A stretch of 64,000 nucleotides of DNA from Monarcha castaneiventris obscurior (lineage: Eukaryota > Chordata > Aves > Passeriformes > Monarchidae): NCBI GenBank assembly GCA_026261815.1, contig JAMPIT010000484.1, positions 10,700,501 through 10,764,500 on the forward strand. The letters are read 5' to 3'. Within the stretch, counting starts at the first letter, position 1; each line of letters starts with the position of its first letter. The notes under the pieces are model-generated. The model was not told the DNA's origin. It did no database searches and worked only from the letters and a program-made list of their open reading frames with translations. This document shows, one piece after another, positions 10,851 through 22,320 of this stretch. The position numbers were made by a program, and so were the translations under genes.

Positions 10851-13800
10851 AATTTCTCTTCAGTAAAAAAAATTAAGACCTGCTATCTAAGGAAGAAGGG
10901 GCTTTATCCTAATGTGAGGGGAAATGACAAAATGTAGTTCAGGCAGTACCAGTCACACACCCCCCAGAGTGCCCAGGGTGGGTGATATGTAGAGTGGCTG
11001 CAGCCATATGGGAGAAGGGGATAAGGCTGGAGCCTTCCTGAACCTTCACATGTTAGGGGACCTAAAGCTTAAAGCCTCTCCTGCTACATCATTCCCGCCT
11101 TGTTCAAAGACATCTGATGAAACCTCACTCTGATGTAATCTGCTGTTTCCTTCCTCCAAGCACTCATGCTGCCGAAGTCTGAGAAATGAATTGTGCCAGG
11201 AGAGTAAAGGGAAACAGATCAAGAACATGTCAAATTGACATTCCCTATCAAAATGGAATGAGTTTTTGGGAGCCAACAATATAATGTGGAAAATCCAGTT
11301 TAGTTAACCAAATTATTGATGACTGGGGAGATGGAGGCACAGGCCAGCAATAAGGAGCCAGGAATAGCAACCAGGACTTTCCTGTCAAAAGATCCACAGT
11401 TTGTAAGACCTCGTCCACTGTGAGGAGGGCAAGACTATGCCTCTCTCTGCACAACAAAACCTCAGCAGTATCGCTGGTATTTTCCCAGGATACTCTTCAC
11501 AGACAGCAGACCCCTTTCTACTGCAGAAGTGTGTTTCTGCATGGACTTTTGCAGCACAGTGGCTGTAAGCACATACAGAGCCTGTGATATTGGATATTGG
11601 AGTTTGGATAACATCTCTCTCCTCCTCTTCACTGTAGCATTCAGCCCCATTTTACCTCACTCCACATCTGCAGCCCCAGCTGTAAGGAATAATTTCAGTC
11701 TGGGTGAGTGGTCTTGTCTCAGACTACCAGGACTGTGAGCAGGGCTGTGTGTATTTGTGTAAGGATAGCAAGCCCTATCTCTAATTTGTGCCTTGCCGTT
11801 CTTAAAAGATTTTCTCATGACAGTAGAGGGAATGAGACTAGAACAGCTGTTCTGAAGCATTTTTTTTCAGTATAACCCTTTTTCTTCCGCTGCTTTGTCT
11901 TTTTCCCCTGATGTCAAAGGTCTCATCTGTAAGTGCAGCCAAAATGTCTCCATCGGTCCTGACCAGGCTCAGGGGCAAGTGGACATCCATATGAGAGGAT
12001 GTGCGTGAGTAAAACCTGGAGTGAATCCTCCAAGCCCATGGGTCCTGTTGCCTTAAGCTTATTTCCCTGGGTTATTTTAGTACTGTCAAGATACTGACTC
12101 AATCACACCTGGGGTTTTTCACCCAGTTTCTTTATCTAATTAAATGTCGTGAGATGCCACGATGAAAATTATATAGACACAAGCAGTTTTTATGAATCGG
12201 TAGCATTAATTTAAACTTGATTCCAGCAGAGCATGCTGTGATGTTTCAGGCTATTAGCTCATCACTAATACAGACTATAGAATAGTTAATATCAGTCCAT
12301 TCAAATCCAAGACATATTTTGATTTGCTGAATAGCTTTAATTCTCCCAAAGCTGATCAAATAATAATAACAACAGTAACAATAACAATAAAGGCAATTCC
12401 AGTGTGATTGGCTAATCTGATGGTTTTGCTCCCAGTTTATTTTTAATTTCTGGCAGCAGTGATATTGGAAATTAAAAAGCTCTCTTGACACTCGAGTGAC
12501 TCGAATCTCAGACCAAATGAAATGAGGTGACTGAAGCAGCTCTGGGCCTTTTATTCTCTCCCATCATTATCACAGCTAATAGGAAGAAACTGTGAGGCTG
12601 CCCAGCAGTGAAGGCTGAGGACTTCCTCCCCCCACCCTTTCTTTCCTTTTTGTGCCATCCAAGATAAAGTACTAATTATCAGGACAGCTCAAGCTCATTT
12701 GTAGGAGGAAGGGAATTGAATGCTGCTTCAGTGAAAAGGCTTAGCTCCTGTGTGCCCTTGGGCAGGAATTGTGGTACTTTGGTGATTTAAGCAATCCAAA
12801 TTAAAACACCTTGAAGTGACAGGCAGACATCTCGATGGGCTTGCTCCTAGGACCTCTGTTCTAGCTCTTGTTGCAAGGTGCAACAGAAAAAAACCAAAAC
12901 AATTTCACCCAGGCCACTGTGTAGGCTCAGGTCTTCCAGATGTGATAAAAACTCAGGCCCTTCTCTGATTTGGACAGACAAGATGGGAACCTCTGAAGCA
13001 TAAGCTTACCCTAGGACACAGGGAGGTGTGGACTGGAAATTCACACAGTTTGATAGCAAATGATTTGTGTAGAAGAGCAGTTGGATTGAAAGTCTGGGGA
13101 TGAATAAGACTTTGGCCTGGTTCTGTCTGGAAAGGGCGCACTTTTATTCGTGCACAGTGTGACGGCACTGTCACTGCTGTTACAACACAGGAAGGGTAGA
13201 ATGGTGCAGGCTGACTCAGTCTACATCTTAATGGGTGTTTGTCACTCCTCTTTTAGGAGACCCCACAGTAATGGGCACTCTGCAGACTGCCTGGAATTTT
13301 CTTCCTTACCTAAGTCACCTACGCTGTGACAGAGAGAGGAATGCCGGAAGGAGAACTGTGATTTTGCAATGGGCTCAGCATCAAGCAAAGATTACCCCCA
13401 GATCACTGATGCGCTCACTCTGGAGCTGCTGAGGGAGGCCACAGGGGCAATATAGGAGGAGGGGTTGTGAGAGGGGCCCCAAAACCCTCCCTGGTGCAAG
13501 GATGATCCAACACCCCCTCTGCTTTAGGGTTGAAGGTCCTGCTGTGTTCTGCTTATCTGGACAGCAGGTACTGAGTGTACAGAAGGAGTGTTTGGGCCAC
13601 AGGTCTGTCAAATCCAGGAGCTAATTATTTTGAAATAAAACACAGTGTTTTCATTGCTGGTGTTAAAGTGCTTTATCAGCAGGCATCTGTGTCTGCCATG
13701 TTCCAGATAAATGCTGGGAGAGGAGCAGAGCACTGTGCTCACAGGCTGCCCCATCATCTGTTTTGTTAATGGCTCCATCGCTTGCCTGCCTGGAGAAGAT

Positions 13801-14339
13801 GATTCTCACCATGCATCACGAGGACGGCTGAACGTGCCTTACAGGCTTGGGTGCCAGAGGAGAGCCATTTCTCCTTCCCATCCCTGCACCAGTGCCCCAG
13901 GAGAGAAAAAATTCAGCTCTGCCACTTCTACCCGTGAGTGGAAAAAGCAACGTGATTTTGCTGATTGCTCCCAACAACTGCCACTGGTGAGGGCCAGAAT
14001 GGGACAAGTCAGGAGGGAGACTTTTGCAGAGCATCCTCCCCATCAGGTTGCTTGGGGCTCCCCAGGATAGCGGCACAGTTTTTCTTGTCTTCTAGGCATG
14101 TAACACTTTCTTTTCCATTAGATGTCCATTAGCATGCTTCACCCTCACTAATCCCACGAGTTTTTTGGCGTGGTAGTTCACACTGACAGACATTTGCTCT
14201 CTTTTATCCCAAGCAAAACTAAAGCAGGAGATGAGGAGAGCGTTTCCCAGGGCTGTCCCCTCTCGTGTCTGAGGGGCTGGAATTCCCGGGAAAGGCTTGC
14301 TGGCTGTGGCAGCAGCTCCCATGTCTGCCAGAGGACAAG
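10851..14339. other. Gene-free unique sequence
   Basis: No gene was recognised. A degenerate AAT/AAC trinucleotide run lies at 12359-12392. Short frames on both strands show no domains. The stretch 12130-12500 is AT-rich and might hold regulatory sequence, but no specific element can be defended. Confidence 0.5.
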
Positions 14340-14620
14340 GTGGTAAATAAATTTCAGGCTAATGGAGGTAGGTGTTAAATATTTGCTGTATTTGAGCAGG
14401 AGGGCCTTTGTCACTAATTAGCGGGAGATGTTAAAGGAGATGGGATGTATTTAAACCTCATTGTTTGCCATTAAAGCACAGATTCTTTTACTTCTCTTCT
14501 GGGCTAAGCAGCTAATACGTTTTTAGCAATAGCAGAAGGGCTTGGTGGATTAATCAGTGTCTTTGGAAATAAAATATTATTTCATTTAATGCATGCAAAT
14601 GTTAGGCAAGAGATAGAAGC
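14340..14620. promoter_or_regulatory. AT-rich candidate regulatory stretch with perfect octamer
   Basis: The stretch contains TAATTA-type cores ('cactaattagcggg', 'ggattaatcagtg') and a perfect POU octamer ATGCAAAT at 14593-14600. The octamer overlaps a second half-site (ttaatgcatgcaaat). No repeat or coding potential is visible. Enhancer function is conjecture based on motif clustering. Confidence 0.2.
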
Positions 14621-15435
14621 AAGCGGTCACTGGCTTGTGAGGCAGATCAGAGTTTGGGATCTCTGCATACAAACAGGCTCTCCAGACTCAGCTCTGACCT
14701 GAGGAAGAGCAGAGGCTGGGGGACATGCCAGGCAGGGGTGCCTTGGGCATCTTCACTGGTGCCTTCCTGGCAGCTGCAAGTCCTCCCAGCGCCTGCCATC
14801 CATCCTCAGAGTGTCCAGCACTGGGGAAAACAGCAGGTCCTTCAGGCTTAAAGAGAAGCTTGGTGACTGCAGAGACTTCTCCACCCATTCGTCACCACCT
14901 CAATCCTTTCAACACGTGTGATTTGTATGGCCCTTGGCAGCCGGGTAGATGGGTGAGCAGACAATACTAACTGTACTATTAACTACAGCTCAGTAACTGT
15001 AAGGATTCCTTGGTCCTTTCCCTGCTGCTAAAAGTACAGCACAGAAAGGCATAGAACCCTGCAGAGGATTTCTTCCCAGCCCAGATGCCTGTGGTGCCAT
15101 CCAGCCTGGCACCCGGAGCAGCACAGGGCACCCGTCTGCATCAAACCCCATCTACAAGAGCCTTGTGGCTGTGACTCCACGAGCCCCTTGCCCAGGGAAT
15201 GGGGAAGGCTCTGGGAATGCAGACAGGCCGTCAGCCTTCCCTGTGCCACACTCCTCTCTTCAGGCTCCACAAGGAAACATTGTGCAGTGACACCCTTATT
15301 TGTCCGGGATGAATCAGATTAATTACTCCAATGAGAAATTTCCCCTAGCAAGTCATTTTCCCGTTCAGTGCACTTTGTACATATGAACTGCCTCTTCCAA
15401 AATCTTCCTGTGAATGAACGGAAAATCTTGTTTTT
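14621..15435. other. Gene-free unique sequence, moderately GC-rich
   Basis: GC content rises between about 14,690 and 15,250, and overlapping short frames appear on both strands. None carries a recognised domain or a paired splice signal. Confidence 0.5.
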
Positions 15436-15437
15436 CC

Positions 15438-15490
15438 AGAAAGGAAAGTGAGGCATAGGAAAAGGTAAATGACGTGCCCAGAGCATGGGG
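15438..15490 (+). repeat. MIR-like SINE fragment
   Basis: The segment 'ggaaagtgaggcatagg' followed by 'aaatgacgtgcccagagca' follows the order of the MIR core/tail region (gaaactgaggcacagag ... gtaacttgcccaaggtca). The rest of the element is not recognisable, so it would be an old, truncated copy. Confidence 0.45.
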
Positions 15491-16990
15491 AAGTGTGTTT
15501 AAATGAAACAAGAACAATTTTATCATCACTTTTATGGGAATTTGAAAATTATAATTACAGTAGGTGGTGGGGCATATTTTTCCAATGCAGTGTGTGAAAG
15601 AGCAATTTTAAACATTCTCTACCTCAAGTGTTTTCTGGCAGGGGAGGGAAGCCCTGAACAGCACATCTAACTGTCTGCACAACAAACCTGTTTTTCTCAG
15701 TTGTGTCTTGCAGATCCATTAGAAATAGTCCATGAACTCCCATAGATCCCTGCTGCAGAGATTAGGAAACACTGTAGATAGAGCATTTACATCATAGTGA
15801 AAAAGATGTTAGAAAAATTGGTTTTAATCCAATGCAGAACCGGAAAACATCTGATTTCCTAGCTGTCCACCAAGCAAAATGCCCAGCCAATTTTTTTTTC
15901 ATTTAAATTTTATATTACAATATTAAGAGGAAACATTGTGCCAAAAAAATAAAGATATATTTCTATTAGTGCTAAGCAGCAACTACTCCTGGGATTTTAC
16001 TGATGGGATGCAAAAAAGAATGGCAGAGCATTTCCAGCAGCACATCTGTGGAAACAGGGTTTATTGGCATAGGTTATTAGTCTAGTTTTTCTTCATTCAT
16101 TTCTACATGGGAATATAGAAGACATGCAGATATGACATTTACAGAAAAAGGAAATTAAAAAAACAACAGAAATAAAAACTTCCACATCTGTTACAAGGAC
16201 CAAAAACTTCAAAACGTAAAAATTTCCCAAACAGAAGTTTTTCTTTCACCACAATTCAGATTTTGCCTGGAAGAAGATGCTGAAATTTCATGGAAACCAA
16301 GAAATTTTGGTTTTGACTGCATAGTGTTTTTCGATAGAAAACAATATTGTTATAGAGGTTCTAAGCAGCTCCAATCCCAAATCAACATTTGCAGCCCATA
16401 GTGACAGACAGCCTACAATGGCTTAAATAAAGACATGAATTTTCTAGAAGTTTAACTACAGGAAAGTTGGAGAAGGCATCACAAAGCCTGGTGTGGCCTT
16501 GTTTGCCTACGAGAAGCACAGATGGGTTAAGAGAAAGCATCAGGTCAGGGATTCAGGAGGGTCAGCTGAGCAGTGCCAGCATCCCACCAGGGTGTGATAT
16601 TCAACCAGGCTCAAACTGTGGAAAACAGACGGTGTGAAGGTCAAGGCAGGCAGGATCAGCAGGACCAGGATCAGCATGAGTAAACCATCTTCTTGCAGGC
16701 AACCTTACCCCAGAAAAAGCCTGCCCTGCCCCCAGGGCTAATTCCCAATGTCCCTGCAACAGCAGATAGCAGGGCTGTGAGTGTTCACAGGGGATCACCT
16801 GGGAGGGAATGGGGTGGGATGAAGACAAAGTCCAGTACTCACACGTGGCAGGAGAGGTAAAATCCTGGGCTGTAATCCCCAGTGGATGGCAAAAGTGTAA
16901 CTGGGAAGCAAACTGAGTTGCTAAAGATACCTGGGTTTTGCACTGCAAAACCAAGGAAGGACTGGGAGAAGCACATCTCCCCAGTTTTAT
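15491..16990. other. Gene-free unique sequence
   Basis: No gene or repeat is recognised. The stretch 15,880-16,350 is AT-rich. A 117-codon minus-strand frame at 16,601-16,954 has no identifiable domain. Confidence 0.5.
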
Positions 16991-16995
16991 GTTTT

Positions 16996-17225
16996 CATAG
17001 AATCATAGAATCATTTAAATTGGAAAAAAACATTTAAGGTCATGGAGTCCAGCCATTGACCCAGCACTGCCCAGTCCAGCACTAACCCATGACCCTCAAT
17101 GCCATGTCTACATGGCTTCTAAATCCCTCTGAGATGGTGACTCCACCACTTCCCTGGGCAGGCTTTTCCAATGTTTGACAACCTTTTTTCCTAATATCCA
17201 ATGTAAACTTCCCCTCCCATCAGTA
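16996..17225 (-). mobile_element. CR1 LINE, truncated 3' end
   Basis: Read on the plus strand, the block starts with tandem 'catagaat' octamers (complement of the CR1 3'-terminal ATTCTATG repeat). It continues with 'ggtcatggagtccagcc', 'cactgcccagtccagcac', 'ccctgggcaggcttttccaa' and 'cctaatatccaatgtaaac', which is the order of the reverse complement of the CR1 3' part. The element therefore runs on the minus strand, with its 3' end at 16,996, and is 5'-truncated near 17,225, as most CR1 copies are. No reverse transcriptase is retained. Confidence 0.9.
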
Positions 17226-19730
17226 TTTATTTCTCCTTTCCAAGGACTTTGATCTTGCCTCTTATTCCTAACATAAACACAGGAAATTTTATATCAGGCT
17301 TGTGCCTGCTATTTTCCCTGGATTTAGGAGACATTGCTGTGCTCTTCACCCTTGGGAGCCCTCCATTTGCAGGAGAGCTGGGAGAACTTGTTTCCCAAGG
17401 CAGTGCTGAAATGAAGATCTTGTGGATGAGCCACAAAGCAGCTTACTCGAGATGAGCCAGGAGGAGCTGAGCGGAAGTGTCTCCCAGCTGGAAGTCTCTC
17501 TTAGCAGCTATTACAACAGCAGGGTTATCTTTGCTGCTGAAAGGAGATGTTACTGTGAGCTATGACAAACTCGTTGAGTTTTGCAACAACACTGGCAAAC
17601 TAATGGCAATGAATTTTGAAAGGATGCTTAGGGAATGCTAAGCCAGTCCCTTCCTCTGCCTTTGGCTTCGCACCACTCATTAAGCCTTGCTCTAAGGCAT
17701 GGAGCAGGAGCTGGGATTGAGGACCTGTGCACACACAAGTACATCTTCTACCTTTGTAGGGTTGCTCACAAGGCTATGGCCATGGAGAGGTTCTTTATTT
17801 CAGTGAAGAATACAGAATACTGAGTTGATTGGAACTGAAAGATGGGGCAAGAGGCTCCACTAGCATTTTCCTGAATTCATCAGAGAACAATATCAATAGA
17901 CGTGTGAAATCCTCAGCATTTTGCAGCAAATCAGCCCACTAACGAGAAAGCACATATGTGGCCAAAGGAGCGATTGCAGCTCAGGATTCTTGGCTGTGAA
18001 ACTGCCTTTCAAGCTACGTGAAGAAAGAATTGTGGTTAGCAGAAATGCTACAGCTACTTCACCAACACTTTCCTAAAGCTCCGAGCCAGAGACAAGCCCT
18101 TTACTTGACCAAAAGTCACTGGAGTGGTATCACCACCAGTTTAGGGCAGTTAAAGAGTGAATTTATGCTCAGAGACTTTAGAGGAGACCTGGCAAGGGCA
18201 CTGCCAGGCTCGAGAGCTATTCAGGTGCCTACACACAGATATCATGGACAGCAGATGGGGTCAGAGATGCCTGGCAGGGGTGGGTGGAAGTGGTATTGGG
18301 AGCCCTTGGCAGCTGGAGGCAAGGTGGGTTCCCTGAAGGTCTTTGAAATGTGGCTGTGTTTCGCAACCTACCTTGTTCACCGGATAACTCAAAAATTCTG
18401 GGGGGAGCTGTATGCCCTCAGCAGGCAGCGCTCTGGGTCACTGGAAAGCACCAGCAAGGACATGCTTTGCTCCTGACACATCCCCTTCAACAGGACTCCC
18501 AAGAAGAGAAGGCAGGCCAAAGTCTAGCCTGCAGCTGGTACCATCCAGAAAATAACCAAAAAAATTTTAAAATAAAAGCGAATCCACAATGGCAAAGTGA
18601 ACAGTAGGAGCTGGAGAATCAACTGAGCATCTCCATTGCTGTAAATCTTGCAATAGCTACAACTGCCCCAGAAATTTATTTCATTCCTTTCACGATGACT
18701 TTTTCAGAGGAAAATTGAGGACCTTATTGTTATTTATTATGATCACAGCTAGTTCTTCAGAGATTTCCTTAATTAGCATCATTAGACACACAGCTTAATC
18801 TTAAAATCCTGGGCTTGTCAGCATGGCAAATTAAAACTTTGGTTTTTTTGCTCCCTTCTATACGCCAGATTGGAGAGTGTGTGAAGGAAAACTGGGGGTC
18901 TCCTGACAGTATCAGAGAGTGTGGGAATCTGTCTTTAATCTTTGATGACTGGAGCAGCATATGCAGAGTGGACGAGTGAGAGGAGTCAGTTCTGTAGCAG
19001 AGAGGGAAACCAAGGGTCATTGCATTTAAAAGCAGGCGTATCCTTTTTCACACCAGATGAGCTGAGCATACAGCCTGCTGGCTCCCCCCCAGCAAGAGAT
19101 TTCTCAAACCCTCCAGGAATAATGGGGAAAAAAACCTGCTGCAGCTAATGAACACTGAATCCTAGCAGAAAGAAACCCTACAGAAATGTCTGTGACATCC
19201 ACATTAATAGCAAAGGAGTTAGTTGTGATTGATGCTATTCCAGCGAACACTAAAGGAATTAATAATGATTAGGGCCATTATTTTAAAGCATTACCCCCCC
19301 AAAAAAACCCAAAGGGAAAACAATTAGATGTCTTCAGTGGTTATCTTTCACAGTATACTTACTGCAGTGATCAAACACGATATTATGCCTATTAATCAGC
19401 AAAATGATGGAAAAGGATGTAACTCGTGTATAACCATGAGACAGTCCTTAGCAGCACATACCTTATTTGCTAGTCTGCTTATGAGTCTGCTGCTGGCACA
19501 GAGAAATACATTTTTTGTTTTCATAGCAGTAGAAGGTGCCTCATGAGCTTGGAAATAGGTGGAAAGTTGTTCATTAAAATGGAGAAAACAAATAAAACCA
19601 CCCACTCTTAGGAATTTTGCATTCATAGATCATATGACCCTGCTTATCCCCACTGGGTCTGAGGGAGGGTTTTGGCTTGTGTGTTCCAAGCCCTGTAAGA
19701 TCAGTTCTTTATCAGCAGTGAAAAGTTGTG
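17226..19730. other. Gene-free unique sequence
   Basis: No repeat is recognised. The longest frame is a 152-codon plus-strand ORF at 18,018-18,476 without a recognisable domain. Confidence 0.5.
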
Positions 19731-19734
19731 ATGA

Positions 19735-19860
19735 GCCTTATCACTGTATTGCAGGTGAGGAAACTGAGGCTCCGAGACATCACAAGATTTTCCTGAGGTT
19801 GTACTCTAATCAGTATAGAGCCAGAGGGAAATCCTTATTTTTGGCTCTCTGCATCAAGCA
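19735..19860 (+). repeat. MIR-like SINE (CORE-SINE related) fragment
   Basis: 'gcaggtgaggaaactgaggc' is followed by 'tccgagacatcacaagattt', 'tcctgaggttgtactctaat', 'agagccagagggaaatcct' and 'ggctctctgca'. This reproduces the order of MIR: the ttacagatgaggaaactgag block, the cttgcccaaggtca block, agagccaggat and a final ctccagagtccg-like block. Divergence is high, consistent with an ancient insertion shared across amniotes. Only the 3' half is visible. Confidence 0.65.
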
Positions 19861-20760
19861 CTGAGTTAATCATCTCTCTTTTGTCCGTCTGTGGTGCGTT
19901 GATTCACTTCTATCATCAATGGGTCATGACCCAACGTCATTGCTCATCTGTGTCATGGTCTTGCAATACAAAGTGAGCTTTTAGTAATTCATCTGAGCCT
20001 AATGGGCGGGTTGAAACACAGATGCCAGCTGAGAGAGAGCTGTGGGGTGCCATCCCTGTCCCAGACTCCCCACCCCTGCAGGAGATTCCTGCACTGAGAG
20101 CAGGCCAGCCCCAGCTGCTGTGGAAGGCAGGCAGTGCCTTCTTGTGCCTGGCAGCACCAGTGGGTGCAGGATCATGCCCAGCTCAGGCCTGGCTGAAGCT
20201 AATGGTTCATATGGTTTATATTCCTTCTGTGGGTTGACCAGGGCAGGTTGGGAGGAAAGATGGTGGAAAAGTGGGATTAGCTAGTAATGTGATCTATCTG
20301 CATTTTCTCAGGCAGGGGCAGATGAGATTTTGCTATATCTAAAGCCACAGCATGCCAGAAGCTGAATAATCACACCAGCATCTCTATTCTCTTCCAGGGG
20401 CCAGTTATGGTCATTGCACCCGTATCATAGCTGAAGAGAGGAGAGGAGGCAAGCTTGAACACAAGTCAGTGATAAAACAGCATCAACCCTTGGGATCATT
20501 TTCTTTTCCAAGTTAAATTTCAGCTGTTATTAAACTCTTCCAGACCACATAGACTTGGCCTCCATTTTCCTTTTGAAAGGTGTTCTAAATTTTCCAGCCA
20601 ATTCTGTGTACCCCTCCGTCCCAACTTTGATGATTAACGTCCCCAAGCGGGGCTGAGAATCCAAATAGGAGCCTGTAATCAAATTCCTCATTGATTCCCG
20701 TGATACAGGATCAGAAGCACAATGATGAAGCAATCCTAATTTTGCAGCCAGAGCCAAACG
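19861..20760. other. Gene-free unique sequence
   Basis: No gene was seen. The stretch from about 20,490 leads without a boundary into the inverted repeat described next. Confidence 0.5.
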
Positions 20761-20766
20761 CCAATT

Positions 20767-20847
20767 AGATCCTCAGCGGGTGTAAACTGAGCTGGCATTG
20801 TTCTCCCTGGAAGAGATAAAGCTGATTTACACCCGGGTGAAGATCTG
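20767..20847. repeat. Imperfect inverted repeat (27-bp arms, ~27-bp spacer)
   Basis: The left arm (20,767-20,793) contains 'agatcctcagc' and 'gggtgtaaactgagc'. The right arm (20,821-20,847) contains 'gctgatttacaccc' and 'gggtgaagatctg'. The reverse complement of the right arm matches the left with few mismatches. I recall similar palindromes ('agatcctcagctggtgtaaat' arms) as dispersed old repeats in reptile and bird genomes, but I cannot name the family with certainty. It may also be a conserved regulatory palindrome. Confidence 0.6.
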
Positions 20848-22195
20848 CCTTGCCAGCCCTTCCTTTCCTGTAACACTGAGCTCCTGCTCCCACAGTGGCC
20901 CAGAGGCCCGGGGGGATGTGGGCAAAAGTGTTTTTCCATGACTGTGGACGTCCATGTGTCTGAAGTAATGGGAAATAGTCTGCTTTCCCTGTGCCTATCA
21001 GTGGGAGTGAGCATAGTCCTTGTTTTAAAGGTCATTTTAGGCTCTCTGGAAGCACTGAAATTCAGCAGTGGGAATAATCTGTCCATATCCACCCTTATTT
21101 CCAGCCTGGCAAACCCCCTGCCCTGGAGCTCTTTGGGAGATGGAGAGAGTCAGGCTCCCACACCCTTCTCCCTTGGGGAACACTCTCCTGGCTCATGGCA
21201 GCAACTCTGGCTCTTCACAGCTTCCAGAGCATCACAGCACAGCCCTGTGATGCAGGACATCCCTCCTGCCTTTCCCAGCTGCTCATCAGTTGTCACTTAG
21301 CCCTTTCTTTCCCTATCTGGGCTTAGCACTGCTTTCAGAGAAAAAATCCTTGTGATTCCACTACCACGGAAATCAAAGCGGGCAGGAAAAATAAAACCTT
21401 AAAATCTGTCTTCAGAAAAGGATCTGTGGCTGCACCAGGCTGTGCAGAGCCACCCACCCATCCTGAGCATCCTCACTGAGCTCCTCGAAGGTGGTGGGTG
21501 CCTGGATGTGGAATGTTGCTCCAAGAGGGGTTATCCTGCACCCGTAGAGGAACAACCCACGCTAAAAATTGCAGAAGCAAAACAGAATATATTCAGAGAA
21601 TTAATTGTATGGAAAATTATCCAGGCTATTAAAAGCCACATGAACAGGCTGAATATCATGCATTTTGAGCGTACACAGAAAAACATCATTTTGAAGGGGA
21701 TTATTGTTTAAATAGGCAATAGGGGTTCTAGCAGATAAGCTTCCTGCTCCTGTCTTCTCTTATTGTCTGGAGTACATTATCTCCACCATAATATTCTCAG
21801 CTCTCTCCAGGAGTATTGTCAGAGTGAAATGCTATTTTAAAAGTATATGTTTATGTTTCAATAGACTTTATAATAGCAAACACATCCACCCAAGACACAG
21901 TAAGTGAGAGTGAAAGAAAGGAGAAGGAAAATCAAGAGACGGAGGTGGCAGCTTTCCTGACATTGAGTGTAAGAGGAATAAAAGTTACCAGCTAAAGGTA
22001 CTCTGGGGTTTTTCCTCCCTGCTGAACACAGGCATCCAGAGGAGGATTAGCTAATGTGCATTTGTCCATGGGACAAGGAGCCAGCAGCACACACCACTTG
22101 GGCAAGGACAGGTCTGCACAGGACCCTGGCCCCTCTGTAGGGCTCCCCATGAACAATCACTTCATTGCATTTTGAAGCCTAAGTTTAAAAGGTGG
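20848..22195. other. Gene-free unique sequence
   Basis: Short frames of up to 120 codons occur on both strands, with no domain recognised. The stretch 21,550-21,900 is AT-rich. I see no further repeat until the CR1 tail. Confidence 0.5.
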
Positions 22196-22199
22196 AAAA

Positions 22200-22320
22200 C
22201 CAGGCTGGGTTGGATGGAGCTCTGAGCGACCTGGTCTAGAGGAAAGTGTCCTTGCCCTGGGCAGGGGATTGGAACTGGATAATCTTTAAGGTTCCTTCCA
22301 ACCCAAATGATCTACGATTC
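22200..22320 (+). mobile_element. CR1 LINE 3' tail
   Basis: The sequence runs 'ggctgggttggatggagctc', 'gcgacctggtctagagga', 'gtccttgccctgggcagggg', 'attggaactggataatcttt', 'aaggttccttccaaccca', then 'atgatctacgattcat'. This is the canonical order of the last ~120 bp of CR1 on the plus strand, with a single degenerate terminal octamer. The copy is heavily 5'-truncated and non-coding. Confidence 0.9.
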
